IMG/VR virus record: IMGVR_UViG_3300023179_000364
Span: 1 to 30,195 of that record
DNA length: 30,195 bases
Reading direction: 5' to 3' (one strand)
Source of the DNA: a virus
In this document: one piece after another, positions 8,499 through 16,928 of the stretch
Layout of the letters: each line of letters starts with the position of its first letter
Numbering within the stretch: the stretch's first letter is position 1
Notes under the pieces: generated by a model
What the model was told of the DNA's origin: nothing
What the model saw: the letters and a program-made list of their open reading frames with translations, nothing else
Database searches by the model: none
Position numbers and translations under genes: made by a program

Positions 8499-9062
8499 AT
8501 GTTTAGTACGCCACAAGTAAAACAAAGCGGCACTTCGCTCCATGTTGAACACGGCAATGATAGTAACCTATACGTTGAGTTCACAATGGAAGCAATCCAT
8601 CAGACGTTTGAAAGCGAAAAGGAAGGACGCCCCATTTTCAAGGATGTCCCCCATGTTCGCATTATGTTTGCTGGGGATAAAACCAAAGTAGTTTTTCGCC
8701 CCGTTGAGGAACAAGATAAACGTCGGTTTGCGGCACAGTGGGCTGCTTTCGAGCGTCAGGAGGAGCAGGTGCAGGCTGGGACTCCGGTTACGGAATGGTC
8801 GCCGCTTACAAAATCCGAGGCGATGGAACTAAAAGCAATGAATATTCATACTGTTGAATCTCTAGCAGCTTTGCCAGATACGGCAATAAACTGGCTGGGC
8901 GGGAGAGAAATGAGAAATAAAGCGCAAAAATATCTGGATGCGTCTAAAGACGTGGCGGTTCTTACAAAGATGGCTGCCGAAAACTCTAAACTGCAGGCAG
9001 ATATTGAAGCCCTTAAAGAGCAAATTAAACAACTCGGAAAACCCAACAAAAAGGAATCTTAA
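8499..9062 (+). CDS. Conserved phage structural-region protein with helix-hairpin segment
   Basis: A 187-residue protein starting three bases after the enzyme gene, with AAAGGAG upstream of ATG 8499. N-terminal beta part (GNDSNLYVEFTMEAIHQTF), then VVFRPV.EQDKRRFAAQWAAFE, then a helical segment LTKSEAMELKAMNIHTVESLAALPD resembling helix-hairpin-helix-like motifs, and a C-terminal coiled coil (residues ~150-180). The 'FRPV..DK.RF..QW.AF' and 'LK..N.HTVE.LA.LPD' patterns recur in podovirus-like phages beside head genes. The exact role is unknown; a head or DNA-binding virion protein is plausible. Confidence 0.75.
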   Translation: MFSTPQVKQSGTSLHVEHGNDSNLYVEFTMEAIHQTFESEKEGRPIFKDVPHVRIMFAGDKTKVVFRPVEEQDKRRFAAQWAAFERQEEQVQAGTPVTEWSPLTKSEAMELKAMNIHTVESLAALPDTAINWLGGREMRNKAQKYLDASKDVAVLTKMAAENSKLQADIEALKEQIKQLGKPNKKES

Positions 9063-9064
9063 CT

Positions 9065-9430
9065 ATGCCTATCGTACAACGCATTATGGGGTCTGGTATC
9101 CCGGCACAGGCTGCACAGAACATCAACGGTGATTGGTCTGGCGCCCTGACGGCAACCGGTAGCTCACAAGCAACCGCCCTTTTGCTTGGTAGTGTCGTAA
9201 ACTCTGTGACGACCACTGCTGCATCTACCGGCGTCCAGCTCCCAGCTACCAGCCCTGGTGATTGGGTTTATGTTCATAACTCTGGTGCAAATACCCTGTC
9301 TGTTTACGGACAGACGGGAGACGCAATCCAGAGTGGTGCCGCAAACGCTGCATTTTCTGTTGCCGCCAATAAAGGCGCATTGTTCTTCCGCGTTAGCACG
9401 ACCCTTTGGGGCGCAATTCTGACCGCATAA
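9065..9430 (+). CDS. Small beta-rich virion protein
   Basis: A 121-residue protein, Ala/Gly/Ser/Thr rich, with GDWVYVHNSGANTLSVYGQTGD and a terminal FFRVSTTLWGAILTA strand. Pattern 'G..V.V.N.g...l.VyP..G..I.sga.n.a..l......a.f......W' is common in phage capsid decoration or fibre-base proteins. It starts two bases after the previous stop and its TAA overlaps the next ATG (TAATG). Confidence 0.7.
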   Translation: MPIVQRIMGSGIPAQAAQNINGDWSGALTATGSSQATALLLGSVVNSVTTTAASTGVQLPATSPGDWVYVHNSGANTLSVYGQTGDAIQSGAANAAFSVAANKGALFFRVSTTLWGAILTA

Positions 9431-10389
9431 TGGTAACGGCACCCCCAATTGTCCAAGCGAATAAGCTAACCCTCCTTGGCCTGATTAACCAGGCCACGGG
9501 GGAGCTTGGGCTGCCTCAATATACTCAAATTGTGAATAATACCGATTCACAGGCCGTTCAGCTTCTTGCTCTTGCTAAACGCGAGGGTAAGGAGTTTTTT
9601 AATATGGCCAATCGTATTGGTGGCTGGGAAGAATTGCGAAAACAATATATTTTCCAGACATCTGCTATTACTGGCTTGACTGGAAATACCACTGTAGGCT
9701 CGGCAGTTGTGACAAATATTAGTTCTACAGCTGGCATCGTTGCTGGCCGATGGGCGGTATCTGGCACAACGCTTGCATATGGCACCCGCGTTTTATCGGT
9801 TGATAGTTCTACTCAGATTACAATGGATAGCGTAGCAGTTGAAACAGGAACCGCTGTTGACCTGTCCTTTGGGCAAGATGCCTATACTATCCCGTCGGAT
9901 TTTGCCTATTTTATTCAGCAGACTTATTGGGATAGAAACTTCCGTTGGCAGCTCCTTGGCCCCTTGTCAGCGCAAGAATGGCAGGTTATTAAGTCTGGCA
10001 TCTCTCCTACTGGCCCACGCCGCCGATTTCGCGTGATGGGAGGCTATTTCTGGATTGACCCAACACCTACAGATTCTACATCAAACGAAGTATTCGAGTA
10101 TTACAGCAATTCATGGTGCCAGTCCTCTACCGGCACTGCTCAAAGCACATGGGCAGCTGACGGCGACTATTACACGCTTGATGATGACGCGTTTATCCTT
10201 GGCCTGAAATGGCGCATTCTGGCTGCTAAAAAGCTCGATTACGGTCAGGAAAAGCAGGATTATGACATGCTCTGCCAGCGCCTTGTATCGCGTAATGGTG
10301 GGAATCGTGATATTCCTATTAATGCACAGGCAAGCGGTATGCATCTAATAAACAACGCAAATATCCCAGATACAGGCTTTGGCTCATGA
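9430..10389 (+). CDS. Head-tail adaptor / connector protein
   Basis: A 319-residue protein from ATG 9430 (TAATG coupling); the in-frame TTG 9406 would overlap the previous gene by 25 bases. The start TLLGLINQATGELGLPQY is the classic opening of podoviral adaptor proteins attached below the portal, followed by AVQLLALAKREGKEFF. The middle contains a beta insertion (VTNISSTAGIVAGRWAVSG) and the end has the 'WRFRVMGG.FWIDPTP' type segment and FILGLKWRILAAKKLDY. It is placed between head genes and the tail hub, as expected. Confidence 0.8.
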   Translation: MVTAPPIVQANKLTLLGLINQATGELGLPQYTQIVNNTDSQAVQLLALAKREGKEFFNMANRIGGWEELRKQYIFQTSAITGLTGNTTVGSAVVTNISSTAGIVAGRWAVSGTTLAYGTRVLSVDSSTQITMDSVAVETGTAVDLSFGQDAYTIPSDFAYFIQQTYWDRNFRWQLLGPLSAQEWQVIKSGISPTGPRRRFRVMGGYFWIDPTPTDSTSNEVFEYYSNSWCQSSTGTAQSTWAADGDYYTLDDDAFILGLKWRILAAKKLDYGQEKQDYDMLCQRLVSRNGGNRDIPINAQASGMHLINNANIPDTGFGS

Positions 10390-11960
10390 TATTACAGCGT
10401 AAAAAAAAAGTAAATACCGGCTTTAAGATAAAGAATATATCGATACCAGCACCGGTAGGCGGCCTGAATGCGCGTGATTCTATCGCCAACATGCCAGCCT
10501 CTGATGCCCTAATTCTTGATAACGTATTCCCCCGCCCAACTGACGTTGTAACGCGTAACGGCTATGCTCTACAAAACTCCAACCCTACAGGTTGGGTTGA
10601 GACGTTGATGGCATATAATGGCGTCACGGCCAATAAATTGTTCGCTGTTGATACTGGCGGTAATATTCGTGACGTAACATCATCGTCGACTGGCGCATCA
10701 GCCGCTGTAACCGGGCTCACAAACGCCCGTTTCCAGTATGTAAATTTTGGTACTTCTGGCGGCCACTTCCTAATGGCAGTCAATGGCGCCGATAAATTAC
10801 GCGGGTTCGATGGGACAAGTTGGTGGAGAGATGGAGATGGTACACATGATATTACGGGTGTGGATACTACCAATATTATTCACATCAACATTTTCAAAAG
10901 CCGCGTATGGATGGTACAAAAAAACTCTACGCTAGCTTGGTACTTACCAATTAACTCAATAGCCGGTGCTGCTGTATCGTTCGATTTTGGTTCGCTATTC
11001 CGCCTCGGCGGTTATTTGATGGGTATTACTACATGGTCTATTACAAATAGCATGGGTACCGATGAATATTTGGTAGCAGTATCCTCTGAAGGTGAGGTGT
11101 TGATTTATAAGGGATATGACCCCGCATATGCGTCAACTTTTGCCCTTGCCGCACACTTCCGAATTGGCCGACCACAAGGAAGGCGCTTTTTCTGTAAATA
11201 CGGGCCAGATGTCGTGATGATTACGGCTGACGGCGCAATTATGCTCTCAGCATCTTTGATGACTGACCGTGCTGCACCCCAACAGGCTATTAGTAATAAA
11301 ATAACTAACCTTATAACAAGCGATGTTCAAGCATACCCCAGTAATTTTGGGTGGCAAGTCATCTTATACCCTATTGGCAATAAGCTAATTATTAATGTTC
11401 CTGTTTACGAAAATGTGCAACAATACCAATATGTCATGAACACTATTACAGATTCATGGTGTAGTTATGGCAAACAAAACACATCATCTGCCTATCTAGC
11501 CGCGTGTTTTGAGATATTTAACGACAATATCTATTTTGGTAGTTCAAATGCCGTTTATCAGGCAGATACCGGAACTACTGACAACGGTGCCAACATTTTC
11601 TCGACTATAAAACCTGCATTTAACTATTTTGGTGCACGTGGTATCCAAAAGATATTTACGATGATTAAGCCGTATTTTCAGTCAAACGCTAGAACCTCGG
11701 TATTTATAGGTATTAACCTCGATTTCCAAGATTCCAATCCAACATCAACTATTCCGGTAGTTCCATCATCCAGTACGTCGCCGTGGGATACTTCGCCGTG
11801 GGATACTTCTTATTGGTCTGCCGACACATTTATCACTAAAGATTGGCAGTCAGTTACGGGTATCGGTAACGCCGCAACCAGCAAAATCATCATTGATGGG
11901 AAGTCTCAGGTATCTTTGCAAGCGATAGATTATGTATTCTCTACAGGTGGGACATTATGA
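10386..11960 (+). CDS. Tail hub / nozzle-type stabilisation protein
   Basis: A 524-residue, beta-propeller-like protein. Signature near residue 22: PAPVGGLNARDSIANMPASDA, then LDNVFPRPTDVVTRNGY, matching the conserved N-terminus of podovirus tail hub or stabilisation proteins (P22 gp10-like role). Repeated aromatic strands such as GGHFLMAVNG and FFCKYGPDVVMITADG fit propeller blades. A short duplication (SPWDTSPWDTSYW, near residue 465) is present. The start overlaps the adaptor gene (ATGA, 10386-10389). A run of nine A residues follows the first few codons and could promote slippage. Confidence 0.8.
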   Translation: MILQRKKKVNTGFKIKNISIPAPVGGLNARDSIANMPASDALILDNVFPRPTDVVTRNGYALQNSNPTGWVETLMAYNGVTANKLFAVDTGGNIRDVTSSSTGASAAVTGLTNARFQYVNFGTSGGHFLMAVNGADKLRGFDGTSWWRDGDGTHDITGVDTTNIIHINIFKSRVWMVQKNSTLAWYLPINSIAGAAVSFDFGSLFRLGGYLMGITTWSITNSMGTDEYLVAVSSEGEVLIYKGYDPAYASTFALAAHFRIGRPQGRRFFCKYGPDVVMITADGAIMLSASLMTDRAAPQQAISNKITNLITSDVQAYPSNFGWQVILYPIGNKLIINVPVYENVQQYQYVMNTITDSWCSYGKQNTSSAYLAACFEIFNDNIYFGSSNAVYQADTGTTDNGANIFSTIKPAFNYFGARGIQKIFTMIKPYFQSNARTSVFIGINLDFQDSNPTSTIPVVPSSSTSPWDTSPWDTSYWSADTFITKDWQSVTGIGNAATSKIIIDGKSQVSLQAIDYVFSTGGTL

Positions 11961-12379
11961 TTGTTGACTACCAGAATCAGGAATATATAAAAAAGTGGGC
12001 GGGAGCTATAATTGGGGTAGCTGATTTTGGCTTAAGCACGGCAATAGGAATAATGGAAGGCAATAAGCTCATTTGCGCTGTTATTTACAACAATTTTATG
12101 ATGTCTCCTGAAGGCAATCCAGTATCTATAGAAATGAGTGTAGCAAGTGTTGACAAACGCTGGTGCAACAGGCATAATTTAGGTGTCTTTTTTAGATACC
12201 CATTTGTCCAGCTTGGTGTCCGTCGGGTACAAGCAACAATTGCAAAGAAAAATAAACCTGTACGCAAGTTTTGCCAAAAGCTCGGTTTTAAATACGAGGG
12301 AACTGGTAGAAAAGCATGGCCATTAGGTGGTGATGCGTGTGTATATTCGATGTTAAAACCTGAATGTAAATGGATATAA
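11957..12379 (+). CDS. GNAT-family N-acetyltransferase-like protein
   Basis: A 140-residue protein. The C-terminal half shows the GNAT pattern: LGVRRVQATIAKKNKPVRKF (strand then helix) followed by CQKLGFKYEGTGRKAWP, the usual 'N..v.kf..klGF..eG' signature where acetyl-CoA sits. GNAT enzymes transfer acetyl groups to amines. It overlaps the tail hub stop by four bases (ATGA). Genes of this sort recur inside podovirus tail clusters and their target is generally unknown; acetylation of a virion or host protein would be inference. Confidence 0.75.
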   Translation: MIVDYQNQEYIKKWAGAIIGVADFGLSTAIGIMEGNKLICAVIYNNFMMSPEGNPVSIEMSVASVDKRWCNRHNLGVFFRYPFVQLGVRRVQATIAKKNKPVRKFCQKLGFKYEGTGRKAWPLGGDACVYSMLKPECKWI

Positions 12380-12383
12380 AATA

Positions 12384-13622
12384 ATGGGAAAATCGACACC
12401 TTCACAACCAGCAGCACCAGACCCAAATACAACGGCTAAAGCGCAAACGCAGTCTAACAAGGAAACAGCGCTTTACAATTTTGGGTTAAATAACCCCAAT
12501 GTTATTAGCCCGCTTGGAAGCTCTACATTCGTACAAAGCAATACTACGCCAACCTATAACATGGATGCGTACAATTCTGCGCTAAATGCGTGGAAGGCTG
12601 CAGGGAGCAAAACCGGAGCACCAATTGAGGATTACCGTACATGGCAAAATCATCAGCGCGGTACTGCAAACTCGACTAGGGAGAAATATGACGCCTATGT
12701 TGCGGCTAATCAGGGTAATGCTGGTTCAATGCCTACCCTTGAACAGTTCAAAACAGGCGAAGGTGGACAGCCCCAGGTCAGCCAAACTATCAAGCTGTCG
12801 CCAGAACAACAGCAGCTTTATGATTTGCAGACAAGTCAAAGCATTGACCTTGGCAAACTGGCAACCGCACTCCAGAGCCGAGTCGGGCAAGCACTTAACA
12901 CACCAAATGTAAACCCAGAAGATATTAACGCTCTGTCAAAACAGGCGCAGGATTCTTATTATAAGCAGCAGACGCAGTATCTCGACCCACAGTGGGAAAA
13001 CTCGCAGAAACAACAGAACGCTTCATTAGCCAATCAGGGAATCACGATGGGTTCTGAGGCATGGCAACATGCACAGGATGACCTTGCCCGCCAGAAACAG
13101 ATGGCATACTCCAACGCGCAGATGAACGCGATTGCACAAGGACCACAGAATGCCCAGCAGTTGTTCTCACTGAACAGCGCAGAACGCAACCAGCCGCTTA
13201 ACGAGTTCAACGCGCTTCGTTCGCAGTCTCAAGTGTCGATGCCGCAGTTTGGGGGCGTTAATCAAACAAATATGGCTGGTACGAATACGGCACAGATTGC
13301 CCAGAATGCGTATCAGAACCAGCTTAATAGCTATAATCAACAGGTGGCGTCTAATAACAATATGACTAGCGGCCTGTTTAGTTTGGGTGGAAGCCTTGGC
13401 TCGGCTGCGCTGATGAACCCGGCACTGTTCGCTGGGTCTGACCGTCGCCTAAAAACGCGTATTGAGCGTATCGGTGAAACTAAGGGAGGTATTCCAGTTT
13501 ATCGCTATAAATACAAGGGTGCAGATGACCTGCATATTGGCGTTATGGCGCAGGATGTTCCTCATGCCCGCGTGATGATGCCAAGTGGTTACTATTTCGT
13601 TGATTACAGCAAGGTATCGTAA
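12384..13622 (+). CDS. Internal virion protein with C-terminal S74-like (intramolecular chaperone) segment
   Basis: A 412-residue, Gln/Asn/Ala-rich, mainly helical protein with no signal peptide. The last 61 residues match the start of the peptidase S74 / chaperone-of-endosialidase domain: SDRRLKTRIERIG (residues 352-364), then GIPVYRYKYKG and HIGVMAQDV, ending at YYFVDYSKVS. In S74 proteins the Ser and Lys of SDxRxK form the self-cleaving dyad; both are present (S352, K357). The preceding body looks like an ejected internal virion protein (LANQGITMGSEAW, long Gln-rich helices) rather than a beta-helical fibre, so cleavage is uncertain. Confidence 0.75.
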   Translation: MGKSTPSQPAAPDPNTTAKAQTQSNKETALYNFGLNNPNVISPLGSSTFVQSNTTPTYNMDAYNSALNAWKAAGSKTGAPIEDYRTWQNHQRGTANSTREKYDAYVAANQGNAGSMPTLEQFKTGEGGQPQVSQTIKLSPEQQQLYDLQTSQSIDLGKLATALQSRVGQALNTPNVNPEDINALSKQAQDSYYKQQTQYLDPQWENSQKQQNASLANQGITMGSEAWQHAQDDLARQKQMAYSNAQMNAIAQGPQNAQQLFSLNSAERNQPLNEFNALRSQSQVSMPQFGGVNQTNMAGTNTAQIAQNAYQNQLNSYNQQVASNNNMTSGLFSLGGSLGSAALMNPALFAGSDRRLKTRIERIGETKGGIPVYRYKYKGADDLHIGVMAQDVPHARVMMPSGYYFVDYSKVS

Positions 13623-13972
13623 TGGCCGGATATATTAATCCAGTATCGTTTACAACACCTAGCCAAGCCAGCCCGCAAGCGCTCGCTCAGGGGTTAATGC
13701 CGCTGTCTGAAGTAGCCAACCAGCCTGGGCAATTTAGTGCAGTACAATCCCCGTCTATAAGTCCTGAAGCGTTGCTAAAAATGGCAGAAATGAGCCAGCC
13801 TAAAGCAACATCGGTTCAGCCGGGAAGCGGGTTAAAGCAAGATTTTGCGCAGGGTATTATGAACCCGAACTCGTCCACAGCGACGGGGGCTGGGTTATCT
13901 AACGAGTTCAAAAACGCTTTATATGGGGTATCCCCAACGTCACTATTTGCCAAAGGATTTTTCAATGGCTGA
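13622..13972 (+). CDS. Hypothetical internal virion-region protein
   Basis: A 116-residue protein, Pro/Ser/Gln rich and probably largely disordered (PVSFTTPSQASPQALAQGLM), with a short helical C-terminus. It overlaps the upstream gene by one base (TAATG) and the next gene by eight bases. It lies among internal virion genes and may be a small ejection or tail-associated protein. The family is not recognised. Confidence 0.65.
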   Translation: MAGYINPVSFTTPSQASPQALAQGLMPLSEVANQPGQFSAVQSPSISPEALLKMAEMSQPKATSVQPGSGLKQDFAQGIMNPNSSTATGAGLSNEFKNALYGVSPTSLFAKGFFNG

Positions 13973-15407
13973 GACACCATCTAACCAAATGGCTAATATT
14001 ATCCCAATTCTAGCCGCCACAGGCCACGGCGATGTTGCGGCTAAATTGCAGTCTGCGCAGATGCAGCAGCTGATGGCACAGCAATTGATGGCGGAGGGGG
14101 GTGCCCCAGAGGATATTAACAAGCTTGCCAATCCTGGTGGCCTTGTCGTTCCTTATAGCCCATTCCAGGGTCTTGCTAAGGCTGGCGATAAGATAGCTGG
14201 GGCTTATATGGCTAAAAATGCTCTTGCCGACCAACTGGCGGCGTATGGTGGTAGCTCTAACGCAACCCCTGGGCAGGCAGCCCTTGCAGGGGGATTAACT
14301 GGGAGCGATTCTAATATGCCGACAATGGCGCAAATGATGGTTCCCGGTGAGCTTGGGAAAGCATGGTATGAGCAGTCACATCTGCCAGAAAATACTTTCA
14401 TGAAGGCAGCAGCAACACCATACACAGATGCTAATGGCGTGACAAATTGGGCTGCTAATAACCCAAGCTTTAAGGGCGCGGCTAGTCAGTATTTACCAAG
14501 CTCACCGACACTACAGGGTGCTGTCGCTCCCCCACCTCCTATCCAGCAGCAGGATTTACCACCCGCTGCACCTGTAGCCCCTCCAGCCGATGTGCTTACC
14601 GATAAGAACAAGCAGGATTTAAATACCCTTTACGGCACCGATGAGCCAGCAAAACCAGTAGAATTGAGTAGCGATAAAGCGCAAGAAGACAAATTCTCAT
14701 GGCTGCCCAAAGGTGGCGGTGATGATATCGGCGCTCCGACTAAAGCCAATGTTGAGCAGGCTGGGAAGCTTTCTGAAAGCGGAATTAAATACCAAGAGGA
14801 GATAACCAAAGAAGCAAATGATGCGACTAAGGGCAAGCGCATAGTTGAGCAGATGAAAATTCTCACTGATGGGATTACTCCCGGCAAGCTTACACAGGCA
14901 AAGTCTGACCTAGCCGCCTATGGCGAGGCTCTGGGGGTGAATAAGGATTGGCTGGAAGGCCAACTAGGCAAGGTAGATAATGTGCAGGCGTTCAATAAGC
15001 TTACTGCACAGCTTGCTGTAGAGAATGTTAAGAATATGACATCCCGTGGTACGCAGATGGAGTTCGCTACCTTTATTAAAAATAACCCGAATCCAGACCT
15101 CAATCCTGGCGCATTAAAGCAGCTTATCGAATTTACTGGGAAATCTTTTGATATCCCACTTGAGAAGCAGCAGGCATGGGATACGTGGCTTAATAAGCGT
15201 GGCGGCTCTATCGGGCAATATTCAAAATTTGATTCGGCGTGGAATAAGCATCTAAGTGATAATATGGGTGAAAAACTGGCTCCCAACCCCATACAAACTC
15301 GCACCATTACTATGGATGATATAAACGCAGCAGCTAAAGCTCATGGGAAGACACCAGAACAGGTTATGAAGGACGCACAAGCGAAAGGCTTTACAATTGC
15401 CAAATAA
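13965..15407 (+). CDS. Putative internal virion / DNA-ejection protein
   Basis: A 480-residue protein. ATG 13965 is preferred over the in-frame ATG 13923 because AAAGGA ends seven bases upstream. The first ~120 residues are hydrophobic and helical (ANIIPILAATGHGDVAAKLQ; GGLVVPYSPFQGLAKAGDKI), a pattern of podoviral internal proteins. Residues ~180-220 form a Pro-rich linker (GAVAPPPPIQQQDLPPAAPV). The C-terminal half is helical and charged and ends with MDDINAAAKAHGKTPEQVMK. No lytic transglycosylase motif is visible. It probably travels in the capsid and enters the host with DNA. Confidence 0.65.
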   Translation: MAETPSNQMANIIPILAATGHGDVAAKLQSAQMQQLMAQQLMAEGGAPEDINKLANPGGLVVPYSPFQGLAKAGDKIAGAYMAKNALADQLAAYGGSSNATPGQAALAGGLTGSDSNMPTMAQMMVPGELGKAWYEQSHLPENTFMKAAATPYTDANGVTNWAANNPSFKGAASQYLPSSPTLQGAVAPPPPIQQQDLPPAAPVAPPADVLTDKNKQDLNTLYGTDEPAKPVELSSDKAQEDKFSWLPKGGGDDIGAPTKANVEQAGKLSESGIKYQEEITKEANDATKGKRIVEQMKILTDGITPGKLTQAKSDLAAYGEALGVNKDWLEGQLGKVDNVQAFNKLTAQLAVENVKNMTSRGTQMEFATFIKNNPNPDLNPGALKQLIEFTGKSFDIPLEKQQAWDTWLNKRGGSIGQYSKFDSAWNKHLSDNMGEKLAPNPIQTRTITMDDINAAAKAHGKTPEQVMKDAQAKGFTIAK

Positions 15408-16791
15408 TTTTGATTTAGGCACAGAATTATATGGGGCACCTCCAGCAAAATTTGACTTGGGGACGGAGTTGTATGGCCAAGCAACACCGTCTTGGGGGGA
15501 TAATCTTAATACATCTCTAAACGATATAATAATGAACAAACTTGCCCCCGCTGCGGCTAATTATAGCCAAGGCAAAGAGGGTGCAGGCATGTTGACTGGT
15601 GACATTGCTGGCAGCGTCGGGCAAGCTATTATGGCTATTCCTGGCTCTGGTGTGCAAACACTATATCAAAGCGCTCCAGAGGCCATTCAAAAACCAATAG
15701 CGGCGGTTGGAGATTATATAGCAAATAGCGCTCCAGTAAAATATGCGGGAGAGGTCGCAGCAGCTCATCCCGATGCGGCTCAAATACTTGGTAACATTGC
15801 TAGTGTCCAAGGCGGTGGGGCGGTGTTATCGGGCGCTCTTAATGCTGGTGCAAATTTGGCGGCTGACTCTACCGGGATGGGGCATGCAATGCCTGGGGTT
15901 CCCCCAAAGTATTCACCTGCCGACTACCAAGCTGCAATCAATAATACCTATGAGAAATCATTGCAAGCACGCAAGTCATTTTATGATTTTATGGATAATG
16001 CTGCAGCAGGACAAACAGTCAATGTTACCCCTATTGTTAATGATGCTAAAAATGCAATTGCTGAGATAGAAGCAAACCAATTCCATGAAGCAAGGTCGAC
16101 ATTGCCACGTTTACGCTCATTTGTGGCCAATTACGGAGAGTCTCCGCAAATGCCTTTAGCCGATGCCGTGGCTATGAAGCAGGATATTAACTCTGTATTT
16201 AACCCATCAAAATTTACGCAGAACTCGAAATCACCAATTTTTAATATTGGGTCGTATTTGGGTGATGCAATCGATAAAGCGTCTGCCAATAACCCGCTTT
16301 TTGCCAAAGCAAAAGCGCTTGCCGATACGAATCATGTCGAGAATATGGCAAATGCTTTCCAGAATAATGACCTTTTGGCGAAAAGTTGGACTCCAAAAGA
16401 TTATAATGCGCAAAAAACCATAGACCGTGGGTTATCGAGCTATTTGCCGGATGAAACCATGCTGCGCCAAAGGCAAATAATATCTAATATCAAAACCCCA
16501 GAACAATTAAATGCCGTAACAAGGGTGCTGCCGCCAGATATGGCTCAGGAATTTCGCAATCAATTGGCGAAACAATTGACTGCCGGTTCTGGCGCATATC
16601 GTGTTGGTGAATTGGGTAATGCCGTCGGAGATATTACTCGCTCCCCAAAACACATATGGAATGCGATTGTTGGTGAGAAATTGTCGCCCGATAAAGCCGC
16701 GCTATTGGCGGCTACAAAAGCCGCATCTCCTCAATTAACTACCGAAAAATTGGCTCAGCAACTAATGTTACTTAAAGGCTTTGGAGATTAG
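15397..16791 (+). CDS. Putative internal virion protein with duplicated FDLGTELYG motif
   Basis: A 464-residue protein starting at TTG 15397, supported by AAAGG nine bases upstream and by conserved sequence beginning right away; it overlaps the previous gene by 11 bases. Residues 5-13 and 19-27 are the identical nonapeptide FDLGTELYG. A Gly/Ala-rich, membrane-active-looking segment follows (DIAGSVGQAIMAIPGSGVQT; residues ~70-160), then a mostly helical soluble region. Composition and position, last of the internal protein genes before the fibres, suggest a DNA-ejection protein. No enzymatic motif is recognised. Confidence 0.65.
   Translation: MPNNFDLGTELYGAPPAKFDLGTELYGQATPSWGDNLNTSLNDIIMNKLAPAAANYSQGKEGAGMLTGDIAGSVGQAIMAIPGSGVQTLYQSAPEAIQKPIAAVGDYIANSAPVKYAGEVAAAHPDAAQILGNIASVQGGGAVLSGALNAGANLAADSTGMGHAMPGVPPKYSPADYQAAINNTYEKSLQARKSFYDFMDNAAAGQTVNVTPIVNDAKNAIAEIEANQFHEARSTLPRLRSFVANYGESPQMPLADAVAMKQDINSVFNPSKFTQNSKSPIFNIGSYLGDAIDKASANNPLFAKAKALADTNHVENMANAFQNNDLLAKSWTPKDYNAQKTIDRGLSSYLPDETMLRQRQIISNIKTPEQLNAVTRVLPPDMAQEFRNQLAKQLTAGSGAYRVGELGNAVGDITRSPKHIWNAIVGEKLSPDKAALLAATKAASPQLTTEKLAQQLMLLKGFGD
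15409..15477 (+). repeat. Duplicated nonapeptide coding motif
   Basis: Two copies (15409-15435 and 15451-15477) encode the same nine residues, FDLGTELYG, separated by five codons. Seven of the nine codons differ synonymously, so the repeat is conserved at protein level and not recent at DNA level. Confidence 0.85.
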
Positions 16792-16870
16792 ATTTATGGT
16801 AATAGCAACCGGAAGCGCAAACGCGGCCAAAGTAACGCAAAATGCTATATATTCAAATATGAAAAACATA

Positions 16871-16898
16871 ATGAAACCCCTTAAATATATGCTATTAT
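16871..16898 (+). promoter_or_regulatory. Putative sigma70-like promoter for tail fibre genes
   Basis: ATGAAA (16871-16876), 16-base spacer, extended -10 TGcTATTAT (TG at 16890-16891, hexamer 16893-16898). It lies in the largest gap of the window (16792-16928) and is followed by AGGAG before ATG 16929. The -35 is weak; the extended -10 is the main support. Confidence 0.4.
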
Positions 16899-16928
16899 AC
16901 GCCATAATCTCTCAGGAGTCAAATAACC

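Noticed and set aside
10404-10415. Programmed frameshift at a nine-A run near the tail hub start
   Set aside because: The frame continues normally and the alternative frames give no meaningful extension; probably only a Lys-Lys-Lys codon run.
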